A DNA stretch of 64,000 nucleotides. Source: Rhexocercosporidium sp. MPI-PUGE-AT-0058 (lineage: Eukaryota; Ascomycota; Leotiomycetes; Helotiales). Shown here one piece after another: positions 12,666-24,314 of this stretch. The notes beneath the pieces were generated by a model. It was given only the letters and a program-made list of their open reading frames with translations. It was not told the DNA's origin and searched no databases. The position numbers and the translations under genes were made by a program. The stretch lies in assembly GCA_020746875.1 (NCBI GenBank), contig JAGTJL010000016.1:1488001-1552000 (forward strand). Direction: 5' to 3'. Numbering within the stretch: the stretch's first letter is position 1; each line of letters opens with the position of its first letter.

Positions 12666-15297
12666 TCACCAACGAGAATGCGCATTCCTATTATCCATAG
12701 AATGGCGACTCCACTGATCATGCGGCTCGGTTCTCTCAGCGATGTCAGCCGTAGGGCTGCGTCGGCAGAAGCCGTGCTTGCCGTACTGCTCCCAGGGGAT
12801 GCGCTTCTGGCGGCCCTCATACTCGGCGTCGTAGTTGTTGGCTGGGTCGGTCCGGTTCATGGCTTCCATGCGCTTCTCGTCCATGATGTCCGCTCTGAGG
12901 ACGATTTTGCGAGCGTGGAAATCGCTGTGAAGAGGAGAGGGTCAGTTTGAGCTGTGCTTTTGTATATTTCGGTGGGAAGGAAGTGGGAAGGAAGGTGGCA
13001 GGAGGGGATGTAATAGGAAAAGAAAGTAGGAGAAATAAGAAACGACTCACTAGAGAGCCTTATTGAGATCCGTTGTATTCCACTCACCACCCTCACCACT
13101 ATGCAGCCAGGCCTTCATAAGTCTACGCTTCGAAGCCTTGTAATGGTCTTTCTCAAACTGACAGATGTATTTGAGCTTGCATCCGTAGCAAGTGAGGTTT
13201 GCCAGGCGGGTGTTGCTACTATTGAAGGCTTGTAGCTCGAGCAGGTCGTGCCACTTGTAGAATATGCCAAGGGCTTCGAATCTGCAGCTGTTGCAGCGAT
13301 AGGTCTTTACGTAGCTGTGGAGGTGAGTTAGTAGATACGACTATGTGTTTAAGGCATAGGATAGAGGAGAGAAGAGACTCACGGCTCGTAACCTTCAGGA
13401 CGACATCCAACACCGCTGTTATTAACGAACTTATGCCAATTACCCCCATGATCCGGGTTGCGAGAATCAGCCAGAGCCGCAATGACGCGAGCATCGGTCT
13501 TCGGGTCAAGCATCGCCTTCAAAGTCTCCTCAACTTTCCACAACAATCCCTTATCAAGCCACTGTCTAAACGCCGTGCCCTTGCTTACCAGATCAACATT
13601 CTGCGCACGTGCCAGAGGCAAGGCTCGCATAACGATGGCCCAGATCGCGAGGCAATGGTCCATATCCGAATTATCCCACGTAACTCCATACGTGCCTGCG
13701 AAGAAGTAGTTGCGGTCGTTTTTGGCGTCCGTTGGGATGGGGCCTTGGTGCCACATAGGGAAGAAGTCGAGGGAGATCTGGTTCTCGCGGCCGAGAGGGC
13801 GGTCTGTCTTGATTATGTCGAGGAGTCGGAATATCTCGGATACATGCAGGAGTTGGCATTGGTAGATGCCGAGGACCTTGAGGTTTGTCATCTTAGGGAT
13901 GAGGAGGGCTAGAAGTTGAGGTGTTAGGAAGCTGATGCGGTGGATTTGGAGATTTTGCATGTTTTCGGCGAAGTTGGACATGGAGACACCTGGATGACGG
14001 TGTTAGGTTTGAGATAATTAGTGGTGTAGAGGGGGAGACTTACTCATCGAGTGTAAGTTGCGGACTTGCTCGTAGTAGGATGCAGGTCCGTTGGGACTTC
14101 TGAAGGGAGCGATGACTATGATTGGAGAGACGGAGCCTTGGTCCCATGGGTCGGTTGGTGCGTCTGGGCCGTAACGAGGCTTCTCGCAGTTATGGAAGTA
14201 ACCTCCATCATCAGGTGTTCCGGTCATATCCCAGAGATGCTGGATAGAGAGTTAGTCAGGCTGGAAACCGGAGGGATGGAGAAGTTTTTGGGGCACTTAC
14301 AATTTGACTGTCGTAGATGTGTGCCATCTGTTGACAAGTCGACCAGAATTTCCACGCTGAGCTATGGTTCTTGAAGATCAATTGGAGTAGTGTACGAGCA
14401 ACGACATCATTTGCAAACAGCTTTGTTAAGAGCGGGGTTGATTGATATGCTTGTGGCAACTTGAATCGCGGCGATGTGTTGGCTCCTCCATCGGCGGCAT
14501 AGTTCAAAGCGAACGGTCCCTGGTGTGAGGTTAGCATCTAAATTAGACGGTCTCGGTGATGATAGCATTCTTACAAGCGTGAGAAGCTTTTGTGGACATT
14601 TCTTCCATGGCCAGCCGTCCAATTGCTTATCAACTTCTTCTTTAACCAATTGCTCTGGGGTCTTCACAATTGGCTCATAATCCCAATCTGATTTGGGGGC
14701 CGGATCGGTTTCGGAAGTCGCTGGAGTCTGCACAACAGTCTCCAATTGCCAGCAAATCTGGGGAAGCGGATCAGGCTTGTTTTCAGACTTCGGTGGGGTC
14801 TTAACAACAGACTCAACTTCCCACACCGACTTGGGAACCGGATCAGGCTTAACATTAGGCTCCGCTGCGGTCTTGACAACAGTCTCAAATTGCCAGCGAT
14901 TCTGGGGAACCGGATCAGGCTTGGTTTCAGACTTTGCTGGTGTTTTCACATCAGCTTTGACCTTCCAGACAGACTTGGGAACTGGATCAGGCTTAATATC
15001 AGGCTTAATATCAGGCTTCGCTGGGGTCTTGACAACAGTCTCGAATTGCCAGTAAGTCTGTGGAAGCGGGTCAGGCTTGATTTCAGACTTCGCTGGTGTC
15101 TTCATGGCAGCTTTAACGTTCCAGACAGACTTGGGAATCGGGTCGGGCTTTATATCAACCGAGTTTGTCGTGTAACCAGGACTATAATGAGCGCGGCAAA
15201 TATCCTCGATCTCTTGGAGTTGAGCGTCAAAGGCCGGTCGGAATTCCTGAAATCGCTGGAATACCTGGGATCGCGCCATTGTGTTTCTATTCTTCAT
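12666..15297 (-). CDS. Uncharacterised protein with KPDP-type repeats and CxxC pairs
   Basis: Exons (transcription order) 15297-14575, 14519-14301, 14239-14044, 13989-13383, 13314-13051, 12924-12666; phases close exactly (755 residues). The start may also be the internal ATG at 15279 (MARSQVF). Residues about 50-215 are a tandem array of roughly 25-residue units built on KPDPxPxxxWxxxxxVKTP, in which PKSVW and PQxxW versions alternate. The middle is folded and globular, with a Leu-rich stretch (FLTPQLLALLIPKMTNLKVL) followed by IYQCQLLHVSEI. Near the C-terminus two CxxC pairs (CNSCRFEAL and CYGCKLKYIC) could bind zinc. I do not recognise the family; the core looks like an expanded family of hypothetical proteins in this fungal group. 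Function unknown. Confidence 0.8.
14665..15155 (-). repeat. Coding tandem repeat, about 75-bp units alternating in two versions
   Basis: Seven units centred on KPDP, of which the last is degenerate (TDPAPKSDW). Units of type A read PKSVW and units of type B read PQ-x-x-W, in the order A B A B A B A. One unit carries an extra IKPD step. Alternation suggests growth by duplication of a roughly 150-bp A+B pair. Confidence 0.85.
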
Positions 15298-18200
15298 TTT
15301 CGATAAGTCGGTGGGTGGATGGATGGATGGAGGATTGGTCTGTTTTGGTGAGAGTTTAGCGGATGTTTGCATTGGTAGTTGCGGAATTTGGAAAGCCTGG
15401 GTTGGAAATTGAGGGGAAGATGTGTCATGTGCTGTTGGAAAGGTTGAGCTTCAATTGGAGGGAGAAAGGGGTTTTGAAAGAGGAGAGAATTGTGATTCCA
15501 GAAGCAAGCTATTGCGCTAAGGAAGCAAGATGAGTGTTGATGTGAAGGATCTATGACGTTGTGATAAATTGAATAAAGTGTTATGCTATTGAACGAGGAG
15601 CAAGCTGTGTTGTGTGGGGTTATGAAGCAGATACAACAATAGGAGAAGCAAAGAACAAGAGCAGCCTTGTCTAGATCCGAAGAAAAATTCAGAAAGCGTA
15701 ATTGATTAGAGCTAGTGATTGGAAAACAACTGGATCTCGAGGAACACAGCGGTATTGCAAGATGAATCAGTGACGTTGTGTTATGTTGTGAAGGAATTGT
15801 GTTACTGTGTTTTTGTTGTTGTTTGTTGGAGAAGACGTGTTGTATTGAGTAGAATGGACGAGAGAAGGAATCATAAGAGGGAGTATAAATAAAAGAATTC
15901 ACCAAAATAACATTCGACACTAGCGCACTGTGAATGTCAATAGAGCCCTCCAAGGTGGGTCTCGAGGACAAAGGAATAAGAGACAGTGTAATCAAGCTTG
16001 AAAATAATTGATTCGAGAGAGTGAAATCCAGGATGGAGCAGGTGATGGAGGTGTCAGAGTGATTGGGAGGATATGACAGGGTTTAATGATGAATATGTGG
16101 TTGACGTGAGTGGCAAAAGCACTTTTTCTCTTGAGAGGTTTTAATAGTGCTTAAAGTAGACTTCTTCCCACCCAAAATGTGACTTGGGTCGGAGGTAACG
16201 AAAAAGAATGACGTGGTGAGATGATGGTTCTGTCATTCCTATTAGGACGCCACGGAAGTGAGGGTATGATGATCCAGTTGGGGAACAGGAGAGAAGTGAC
16301 AAGCTGAGGGTAAGAGGCAACAGGGAAGACTCTAGCCGCCGGAAGCCCAAGACCACTGGATCATTTTTAACTCAAATGTAACACGCAAAGATGAAGTATC
16401 CAAAAGAACAGAGAAGCGCAAGTAAACCTGACACGCACATGCAAGAGATGAGCTAGCGCAATGTCTGAGCAATGCTTGCTAAAAGCGAATAGTGTGGTAG
16501 AGGTGACCTCGTACCGATGTTAAGTAAGAAGCGTTGCTGTTCGGAGTTCAGGGCCCTGGTCGAGGAAGGGCACTGAGGCACTGATATGGGTGCTTGAGCG
16601 CAAATGCTTAGCGAGAAGGTTTCTGTGAGGGAGTCAGATTAGCGGTGAGGAAGGCAGGCAAGCAAGCAATGTGAATGTTGGGAAAAGGATCATTGAGCGT
16701 GCGAATAACATGTCAATTGAGTCAAATGGAAGTACATGCCTAAATTGATGACTTTAAATGAGGAGATTTATGTTGTAGGTTGCTGAGGTTGTGTTCCAGG
16801 TCGATTCGAAAAATGCGGGGGGCCGATTGAGACGGACGATGGTAAAAGTTGGGTTGTTAAGGATCAATCAACTGGCACAACTTAAGAAATGATATTGAAT
16901 AATTGAGAGAATAACAGCCTCGTACGTGAGAATCCTACATGAGAGATTCCGGATCTCGCAAGGGACCTTCTCATCGGCTTACCCCACCCATAATAATACA
17001 ACTGTGATGAAGAATTTCTCACAGGTAGTGGGGAGGAGGTTTGAGATTGACAAAATAATTGTGCTGATGTCCGTTCAATGTGATTGCATAAGTCTAAGGG
17101 CGTTGCTCTTAGATATAAAGTAAGATAAGTTGGAAAAAGAATGGAACTGTTCGGAAAGCTAAAACGGTTGATTTATCCTCGGCAACGCTAAGGAATAGCA
17201 GATGATCAATGGTGCTCGACTTGTAAGATGCGAAAGAAAAAGAGTAGATGATGATTTTAGACTTGTAGAATGATGGCTACATGAAGCTGTTGTCGTCATC
17301 AAATAGTAATGATTGAGGCAAATTGAGAAAAAGGGGTATGTCACGTGCTGATAAGAGATCTTTCCAACCTCCCAGACAGCGAGAAAATGGCCATGAGCGA
17401 TTCTCAAGAATTTCAACGACCTGAGATCTATCACTATGCGAGCCCAGCCTTAACAAGTGATAACTCAGACATCATCGAGACGGAAATATATTTTAAGTCA
17501 CGTGATAAACAACACAACATCATTTCCCCCGAAGCTCATGCAAGCGAAAGGAAGCAGAGTAAACAAACAAGAGAATCTGTAGAACATAAATGCCTCAAAT
17601 CCCGTATCAACTATGATCAAGATCAGACGCATCGAACAACATGTTGAAAAGCGGGCAAATAGCAAGGCTGAGAACTTCTGCCAGGGAAGAGGCCAATTGT
17701 AACTTCCATGAGATGCAAATCAAGATCAGCCATTCCAGACTTGAGCAAAGACGGTCAAGGAGAAAGGAGCAAGGCATGTAAAATAGACATCCTGAATATC
17801 CCTTACTAACTTGAAAAAAGGTGTGCTTCGTCACGATGCATTCAATCTCAGAGGTTGACACACACACCGCAACAGCCGAAGCGGAAAATAGGAGCAACCC
17901 AGACCTGAGTCAGGTTCTGATTTCCCGTTTCGTATTGACCATGAGACCTACCGAGATCTTACATGTAGGCAGGAAGAAACACCTGCGAATGAGAGGTGGC
18001 GACCTTATCAGAGCGGTGTATGTGTGGGCTGACGATCCCATCTGGATATTCTGCTCGTCGAGAATATCCAGGTCTTCTGATACGATACACCCTCGAGCGA
18101 CCTCTTCTTCTGCAGGTTTCGTCTGGTATTGTGCCTGTAGGAAGGACCGTAAAATAGTGGCCTACGCCATCCTCGGCTTTGGCCTCGACACTACCAGAGG

Positions 18201-20949
18201 GGTGGCTCTGTTCTGTTCTGTCCCCCTGGCTGGCATTGGCTGCATAGCGCTCGCTGCACTATCGCAGCTGCAAAGTGACATACTTGGCCCAGCCGATGGC
18301 TGCACACACACATGGGAGATGCATCAGCACCGAAGCAGCAGCCGCAGACCCCGCGAAAACGGCGACGCGGGCTTGCGTACATGAGTTGAAGCGAGGATTG
18401 TTGGCTGGAGCAGTATTTTCAGAGTTTCCTCTTGTTCCTTCGCCTCCGACCAGATCCCGGCCTGGTGTTAACACTGTTGAAATTGTTGATGGGGAGATGT
18501 TTGAGATCTGGATTTTATTTCGTTGAACGAAAAAATTATCAATAATATCCTAAAGAGTGGATCTATCTGCAAGAGAAGAGATTTAGAGTATGGCCGACCA
18601 ACCGAGTTTTCATTTGACGGGATGTGGATAGTTTCCTGTGCCGGATGATAGACGGCTGGTTGAGATGAGATGATCTGAGTGAGTGAGATGAGTGGAGGCA
18701 ATGGTTCCGACTGAGGTTGATTCTGGGTTTGGCGCTGTGGGCCAGAGTGGGCCCCCTGACTCTTCTGAGGTAGGAGGGTGGACCAGCCGGCGTCGTGCTA
18801 GACACTTTCGCTGCCGGGACTTGGAGAGCTTGTAGGGATGGCGCCTTAGTGGCTGGATACAGGGAAATTTGAAGTCTCTCTTTGAAGTAGAAAGCTGCCA
18901 GTGGCACGAAGCAGATACCGGGATGGTACAGTAATTGGTAACATGATTTAAACCTTGGGAAACTGAAGTCAGGAGTCAGGGGTTGTGCAACATCTTGCAA
19001 GACAGAGCGGAAGATCTCGAGGGTTTTCCGAGCCGACAGAAAGTACAGTAGGCACGGAGTACTGTACGGGTCTTGACACGGCGGCGGGTGTAGCAGATGA
19101 CAGTACGAACTGTGGGATGGCAGGGAGGGCTCCTCAGCCAAGCAAGTGTGAGAGCGTGCACACGACACTCTTACCTGAAACGAAACAGCTGAGAGATGGG
19201 TGGGTGGATGAAGCCGAACCTGAGGAGCACAGCAGCAGCAGCATCTAGAATTCTAGATGGGTTGCATTGCATTATTAATGCAAGCGGCCTGCCAAGAGGT
19301 GATCGAGCAGCCATCTTCCAAATGGTTGGTGGTCTATCGAACGCTCAGTACAGTAGGCTCGGCAGGTATTGACTTTCGTATTGTCCAGCCAGCCCATGCT
19401 TCATGTGTTATTGAAACTAGATGCCGCGATGGCACGCACGGGAATCCACCAGCCCAAAACCATCTTTCTGCAGTTCCAAGTAGACCTTGGTTCTAGACTT
19501 CTGTTCTGCCAACTGAAGCCACAATCGTTGTACAGCTTCAGATTAGGCACTGGGTAGGGCAAGCAAGTCAAGTAGGTTACCCACAGACGGGGCATTCAGG
19601 CCAAAGCTCAGTTTCTAGTCCTGGAATCCGGAGGCGTCCAATCTCCCGGGAGGTTCGTTTGGGTTGGTTTGGGCTGGGCCGCGAGCGACAGCGAGTCGGG
19701 GGAGCTCGGATATGGATCTGACGCTGCTGTGGACGCTGTAGAGGAGGGGGCCGTACCCTTGAAAGGGAATTTTGAATTTGGGTGTTGTTGGGCCAGCAAG
19801 ATTTGATGGACACTGGACAGGGCCGGGCAAGGTCAGGAGAGGTTGGTTCGGTCTGACATGTTGACGACGCAACATCCCTTTTTTTTTTTGCCACCATTGA
19901 TACTCGAGTAGATTGGATGATGAGAGCATGGCATTGCATGGCACGGCATGGCATGGCAGGAGGGGAAAAGGAAGTTACGAGAAGACGAGGAGGCGTATTC
20001 TGCAAACAGGAAAGTGCCTGGCTGTGCTTCTTCTGCTCCTGCTCCTGCTTGTGCGTGTGCGTGTGCTTGTGCAGACCATGTGAACCATGTGCCATTATGC
20101 AGCCCAGCAGCTGGCCAGTCGAAGCGAGTCGAGGACACAGGGAGTGGAGAGGAGAGGAGCCCGTGGCTGTTGACGCCCGTCCAATAGCCGTCCGGGTTGG
20201 CCTTGTCTGCGACTCTGCAACTTGCAAAACGACAAGGTGCTCGCATGATCAGGATGGCGATCTCTAACTGCTGATGGCGTATTAGGGCCTACTGCTTGAC
20301 GACGGCGGTCACGGTTTGAGGAGGGAAAAGTATTCTTCAATATGGATGGAATACTGGGTAAATTGGGCGGCGACGACACGACGACGGTGAGGTAGTTAGT
20401 GGACGTTATGCAAGTAATTTGTATTCGTACGGCTCTGAACATTATTAAATAAGATTAGGTAAATGCAAATTTAGGTAGATTTATAGGTATGTTAGCTGTT
20501 TGCGAGAGGGCCGAACTGAGTCGAGCAGATCGGGCTCTGGAGATCTTCGGGATGGTCTATTATCTGATATTGAACTGAAATGGAGCCCCATTTGGCCTGA
20601 CCCGTTTGCGGGTTTATTGTATTGGCTGATTTAGATTGGAAGATTGGAAACTCTCGGGCGAGAGAGAGACAGTCTGGGCTGGACTGGACTGGACTGTGCC
20701 ATGTGGTACAGATGGAGTACCGGTCTTGCCTTGGGCTTTTTGCTTCACTTCACTTCACTTTACTGCCTGAAGTTCTCGCTATTGTTAGCTGGCTGGCTGG
20801 CTGGATGGCTATGGGTGAGATCCTTCTTCTCTTCCGCTCCCAGTTCTCTCTCTTCTTGCCTGGTTGCTGATCGATCGCTGGCTGCTTGCTCTTTCTGCTG
20901 GCGCTGGCTGCTGGTCTGATGCCAATTTCAATTTCGCCTAATTAGCTTC

Positions 20950-20977
20950 GCTCTAGCTCTAGCTCTAGCTCTAGCTG
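20950..20977. repeat. CTAGCT microsatellite
   Basis: About four and a half perfect units of CTAGCT. It lies 300 bases before the Meu6-type start codon, at the edge of the pyrimidine-rich promoter. Confidence 0.8.
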
Positions 20978-21039
20978 TGTGGCTCTTGCTCAACCCCTGC
21001 TCTCCCCTAGCGTGCTGTAGCGCGCCTACCCCCTGCACC

Positions 21040-21280
21040 TTCCCATCCCTGCATGCCGGGCTCCTCCCAATAATAAAAGTCTCCCGTCGGATTTCTCTCT
21101 CGTCCTTTCCTTTCCTCTGTCCATCCACACACTCGATCGACTCCTCGTCTTCGAAAAGAACAAAAGAGCCTCGATCCCTCCTTCACGGTTCCCCCTCTTC
21201 AACTTCACTTCCAATACTCTTTGTAATAGATACCCCATCTCCATCTTCTTCTTCAAGCCACCTCCTCCGTCTCATCCATC
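21040..21280 (+). promoter_or_regulatory. Pyrimidine-rich promoter/5' leader of the Meu6-type gene
   Basis: The plus strand here is dominated by C and T (CTCTCGTCCTTTCCTTTCC, CTTCTTCTTCAAGCC). Such tracts are typical of core promoters and leaders of strongly expressed fungal genes. The start context is TCATCATGTCTGC. Transcription start not determinable from sequence. Confidence 0.4.
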
Positions 21281-23119
21281 ATGTCTGCTGAAGCAAAGCC
21301 CGTCGAGGTCGTTCCTCAAACAACGGAGGCACCTGTCGAGGCACCAAAGCCAGTGGAAACTGCTCCTGTTGTTGAGGCTACTGCCGAGCCATCCACCACC
21401 ACTGAGACTCCAGTCGTTGCTGAGGCAGCAAAGGAGGAGGCCACCGAGGCTGCTCCCGTCAAGGAGGAAGTGAAACCAGTCGAGGAGGGCGTTCTTGGAT
21501 ACAAGGGACCCGGTCTTCTGAAGTAAGTTTCTGTCATCCGGTTCCCTTGAGGTCGTATCAGAACATGGCAATCATCAATGTGTAAACGTGTGCTTTGGGA
21601 TGTCTCCCATGCAGCATGTTTCCACAAGGCTACGAATTATCGTTTGTCGACCCCTAGCTCGACATTGAATGTTACACAGCAAAATCTACCACATATCATC
21701 TTTATTGCACGACACTGACATGACCATTTAGGAGCTTCATCTTCCAAAAGAAGTTCTTCTACTTTGGCACCGAGCCAGTTGATAGCAAGACCTTGTCGAG
21801 CTACCTCCGTGGTGAGAAGGCACAGGATACCGCCAGCAAGAACGTTGCTTGGGCTGCACACACTGGCAAGGGTCTCCTGTTTTTCACCAAGAAGGCCAGC
21901 GAGAAGGCTACCCCTGCCGGCATCATCAACCTTGTAAGCAGACATTGTCATCAATGATTGCAAAACATCAGCTGACACCTATTGCTTTTAGTCCGATGTT
22001 TCCGACATCACCGAGGAGGGTACCGTAGACTTCCACTTCACTCTTGGCGGACACAAGCACACTTTCCAGGCCAACACCCTTGGAGATCGTGACAACTGGG
22101 TCGCCGTTTTGAAGGGCAAGGTCGCTGAGGCCAAGGAGCTCGCACCAACCGTTGTTGAGACCGAGGAATACAAAAAGGCACACACCGACTTGACCAAGCC
22201 TGTTGCTGTCGCCGCTGCTACCTCACCAAAGAAGTCTGTTGAGAAGGTTGAGGCTGCTAAGGAAGAAAAGAAGGAAGAAAAGGCCGAGGAGAAGGCCGAA
22301 GAAAAGAAGGAGGTCAAGGAAGAGAAGAAGGAGGAGAAGAAGGCCCGCAAGAGCCGTAGTGCTTCCCGCAAGCGCAACTCCATCTTCGGTGGTTTCGGCA
22401 TCGGCAAGAAGGAGGAGAAGACTGAGGAGAAGAAGGAAGTCACCCCAGCCACCACTGAAGAGACTGCTGCCACTGCCCCAGCTGTTGATGAGCCTGTTGC
22501 TGCCACTGAGCCCGTGGTCGCTCCAAAGGCTGCTGAGCCAACCCCAGCTGTCGAGGCTACCTCGGACGCACCAGTTGAGGCCAGACCAACTCCTGCCAAG
22601 CGCAACAGCATCTTCGATACCCTCAAGTCTCAATTCTCCCAACACAAGGAGAAGAAGCCAGAGTCCGAGGCTGCCCCAGTCGTCCCAGCCAAGGAGACCG
22701 AGCCAGTCAGTGAGACTGCTCCTGTTATCCCAGCTGTTGAGGAAAGCGAGCCTTTGGCTACCTCAGTTGCCTCCCCGACCACTGTCCCAACTGAGACCGC
22801 CGAGGCTCCTGTTACCAACGGAGAGACCAAGGCCGCCGAGACTCCAGTTGTCAAGAGCGACAAGCGCAAGAGCTCCCTCCCCTGGTTGAGCAAGAAGGAA
22901 AAGGCCACCACCAGCGACGAGGAGACCGAAAAGCCAAAGTCCCCATTCGCCAAGCTCCGTGCCACTGTCAAGGGCAAGTCATCCCCAAAGGCTGAGAAGG
23001 CCAGCGAGAAGCCAGCCGCCACCGAGGAGGCCGCGCCAGCCACTACCGAAACCACAGTCGTGTCTGAGCCAGCCCCAGTTGTTCCTCAAACTACCCCCCA
23101 GGTTTCTGCTTCCGCATAA
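21281..23119 (+). CDS. Meu6-type protein, PH domain plus long low-complexity tail
   Basis: Exons 21281-21522, 21732-21932... the second exon ends at the GTAAGC donor after ATCAACCTT (21933), and the third is 21992-23119; 523 residues. The PH-like core spans about residues 72-200 (YKGPGLLKSFIFQKKFFYFG, then LLFFTKKA and the terminal helix GDRDNWVAVLKGKV). It is flanked by an Ala/Pro/Glu/Val-rich N-terminus and a tail alternating Lys/Glu and Ala/Pro runs. Fungal homologues of S. pombe Meu6 carry this PH variant; a lipid- or cortex-binding role is inferred. The tail repeats short basic-Ser motifs (RKRNSIF, AKRNSIF, DKRKSSL) ahead of hydrophobic and KKE-rich residues. Codon choice is strongly biased (GCC/GCT, AAG, GAG, GTC), unlike neighbouring genes, which suggests high expression. 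Confidence 0.88.
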
Positions 23120-24314
23120 GCACCAACCAATCACATTGTCCGAAATCGCGTCATTTCTCACTGATGAACGAATTCATTATCGTCGGGAAACGGATCTCCT
23201 TGAAATACCCCAAGATTGATTGTTTGATTGATACCACTCTCATTTTGCATTACTGAGTCGTCTTGTTTGTTGTTAGTCTGCTGCGTTGCATTACAGCTGC
23301 GTATTGATACCCTATACCCAGGAACTTGTCTTTTTTTCTTCTCGCAAATCTGCCACTAGGGCAAAAACTCGCCGTTAATACCTAATAAAAAGTCTCTTTG
23401 TTGTCGACACAACTATTGGTTTCAACATGCTTTGTGATGTCTTTTGAAATGTGATGTAGTTGGTTCTGTTGATGTGACAACCCTGTTCTCCTTTAAGTAT
23501 AAATTCCCTTAGCTATCCACAGCTGAAAGTAGTAGAGGCGTGAATGAGGCTGTTAGTTCACGAGCACCTAGGTCATCATACCTTGTCCACACTCCTAATC
23601 CATCACATCACTTCAGATATGTACTCATTGGCAGATGCAACACAACAGAACACGACTCAAGTGTTGCCACGTCCACTACTAGCTAGTTCTCGTGCTACAT
23701 ACCTACCCCATCCTTGAGCCTCCTCAACAACGCCAGGGTCTGGATAAGTACGGTACTCTGGTAGTGTGGGAAGTATTAGATAGATCTCTAAGGGTTTTAA
23801 GTCGGGAGTGGATGCGGGGGGAGGAGGGGGGTTGGAATTGGAGGTGGTGAGTAGGTAGTGAGTGGAGGGTTGTGATGATCTGTCGGGTTGTATAGAGAGG
23901 ATGGAGAGGAGGGTGGAGAGGGGACGAGGGCTAGATAAGTAAGTGGATTGATGCGTGGATGGAAAGGTATTATTGCTTGTGCTTATTGAATTCTGAGGTA
24001 CCTACACCACGGAAGGGCATGTGAGCAAGCAAGACTACCAAAAACAGGGAAATAATCTTTGAGATTTTTTAGTTTAGAATCAAGTACAGTCCAGTCAAGA
24101 ACCGCGATGATTGAAGATTTGGTTGGTTCATATCTTTTCTATTCTCTGGAAATGCCATGACCACTTGCTGTCTACGCAGTTTCTATCGCACGCATCTGAG
24201 TCTGGGTCTTCCTCTATATCCCACCATGCATCCATCAATTCCATCAACGACACGCAAGAAAGGGAAGGAAATGCAATCGTAAAGACAGGCCAGAAATCAA
24301 GACCGTCTATCTAT
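23120..24314. other. Convergent intergenic region
   Basis: 3' flanks of the Meu6-type and thioredoxin reductase genes. A GA/GGT-rich stretch at 23810-23940 is low-complexity. AATAAA-like signal CTAATAAAAAG occurs near 23384, about 265 bases after the Meu6-type stop. No gene seen. Confidence 0.5.

Larger units (their letters stand above)
15298..21280. other. 6-kb gene-poor region
   Basis: No gene recognised on either strand. The part next to 15298 is the divergent upstream region of the repeat protein and contains an open 233-codon minus frame (15995-15294), which runs into the coding start and looks like a leader. Frames at 17345-17647 and 17821-18384 show no domain. Near 19920 and 20030-20070 there are GCATGG and TGTGCG short repeats, and a CTAGCT microsatellite lies at 20950-20977. 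The last 240 bases are the pyrimidine-rich leader of the next gene. Confidence 0.5.

Noticed and set aside
15294..15995. Open minus-strand frame of 233 codons
   Set aside because: It overlaps the coding start of the repeat protein in another frame and has a Ser/His/Phe-rich random look; best read as 5' leader.
16490..16620. GC-richer stretch resembling a small structured RNA (5S-like)
   Set aside because: I compared it with the conserved fungal 5S features I know and found no match to the internal promoter or the terminal stem.
17821..18384. Open plus-strand frame of 187 codons
   Set aside because: No recognisable motif, no partner exons with good splice sites, and a minus frame overlaps its end.
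22223..23055. Long minus-strand frames opposite the Meu6-type gene
   Set aside because: They are shadows of the repetitive GAG/AAG/GCC codons of the real gene on the plus strand.
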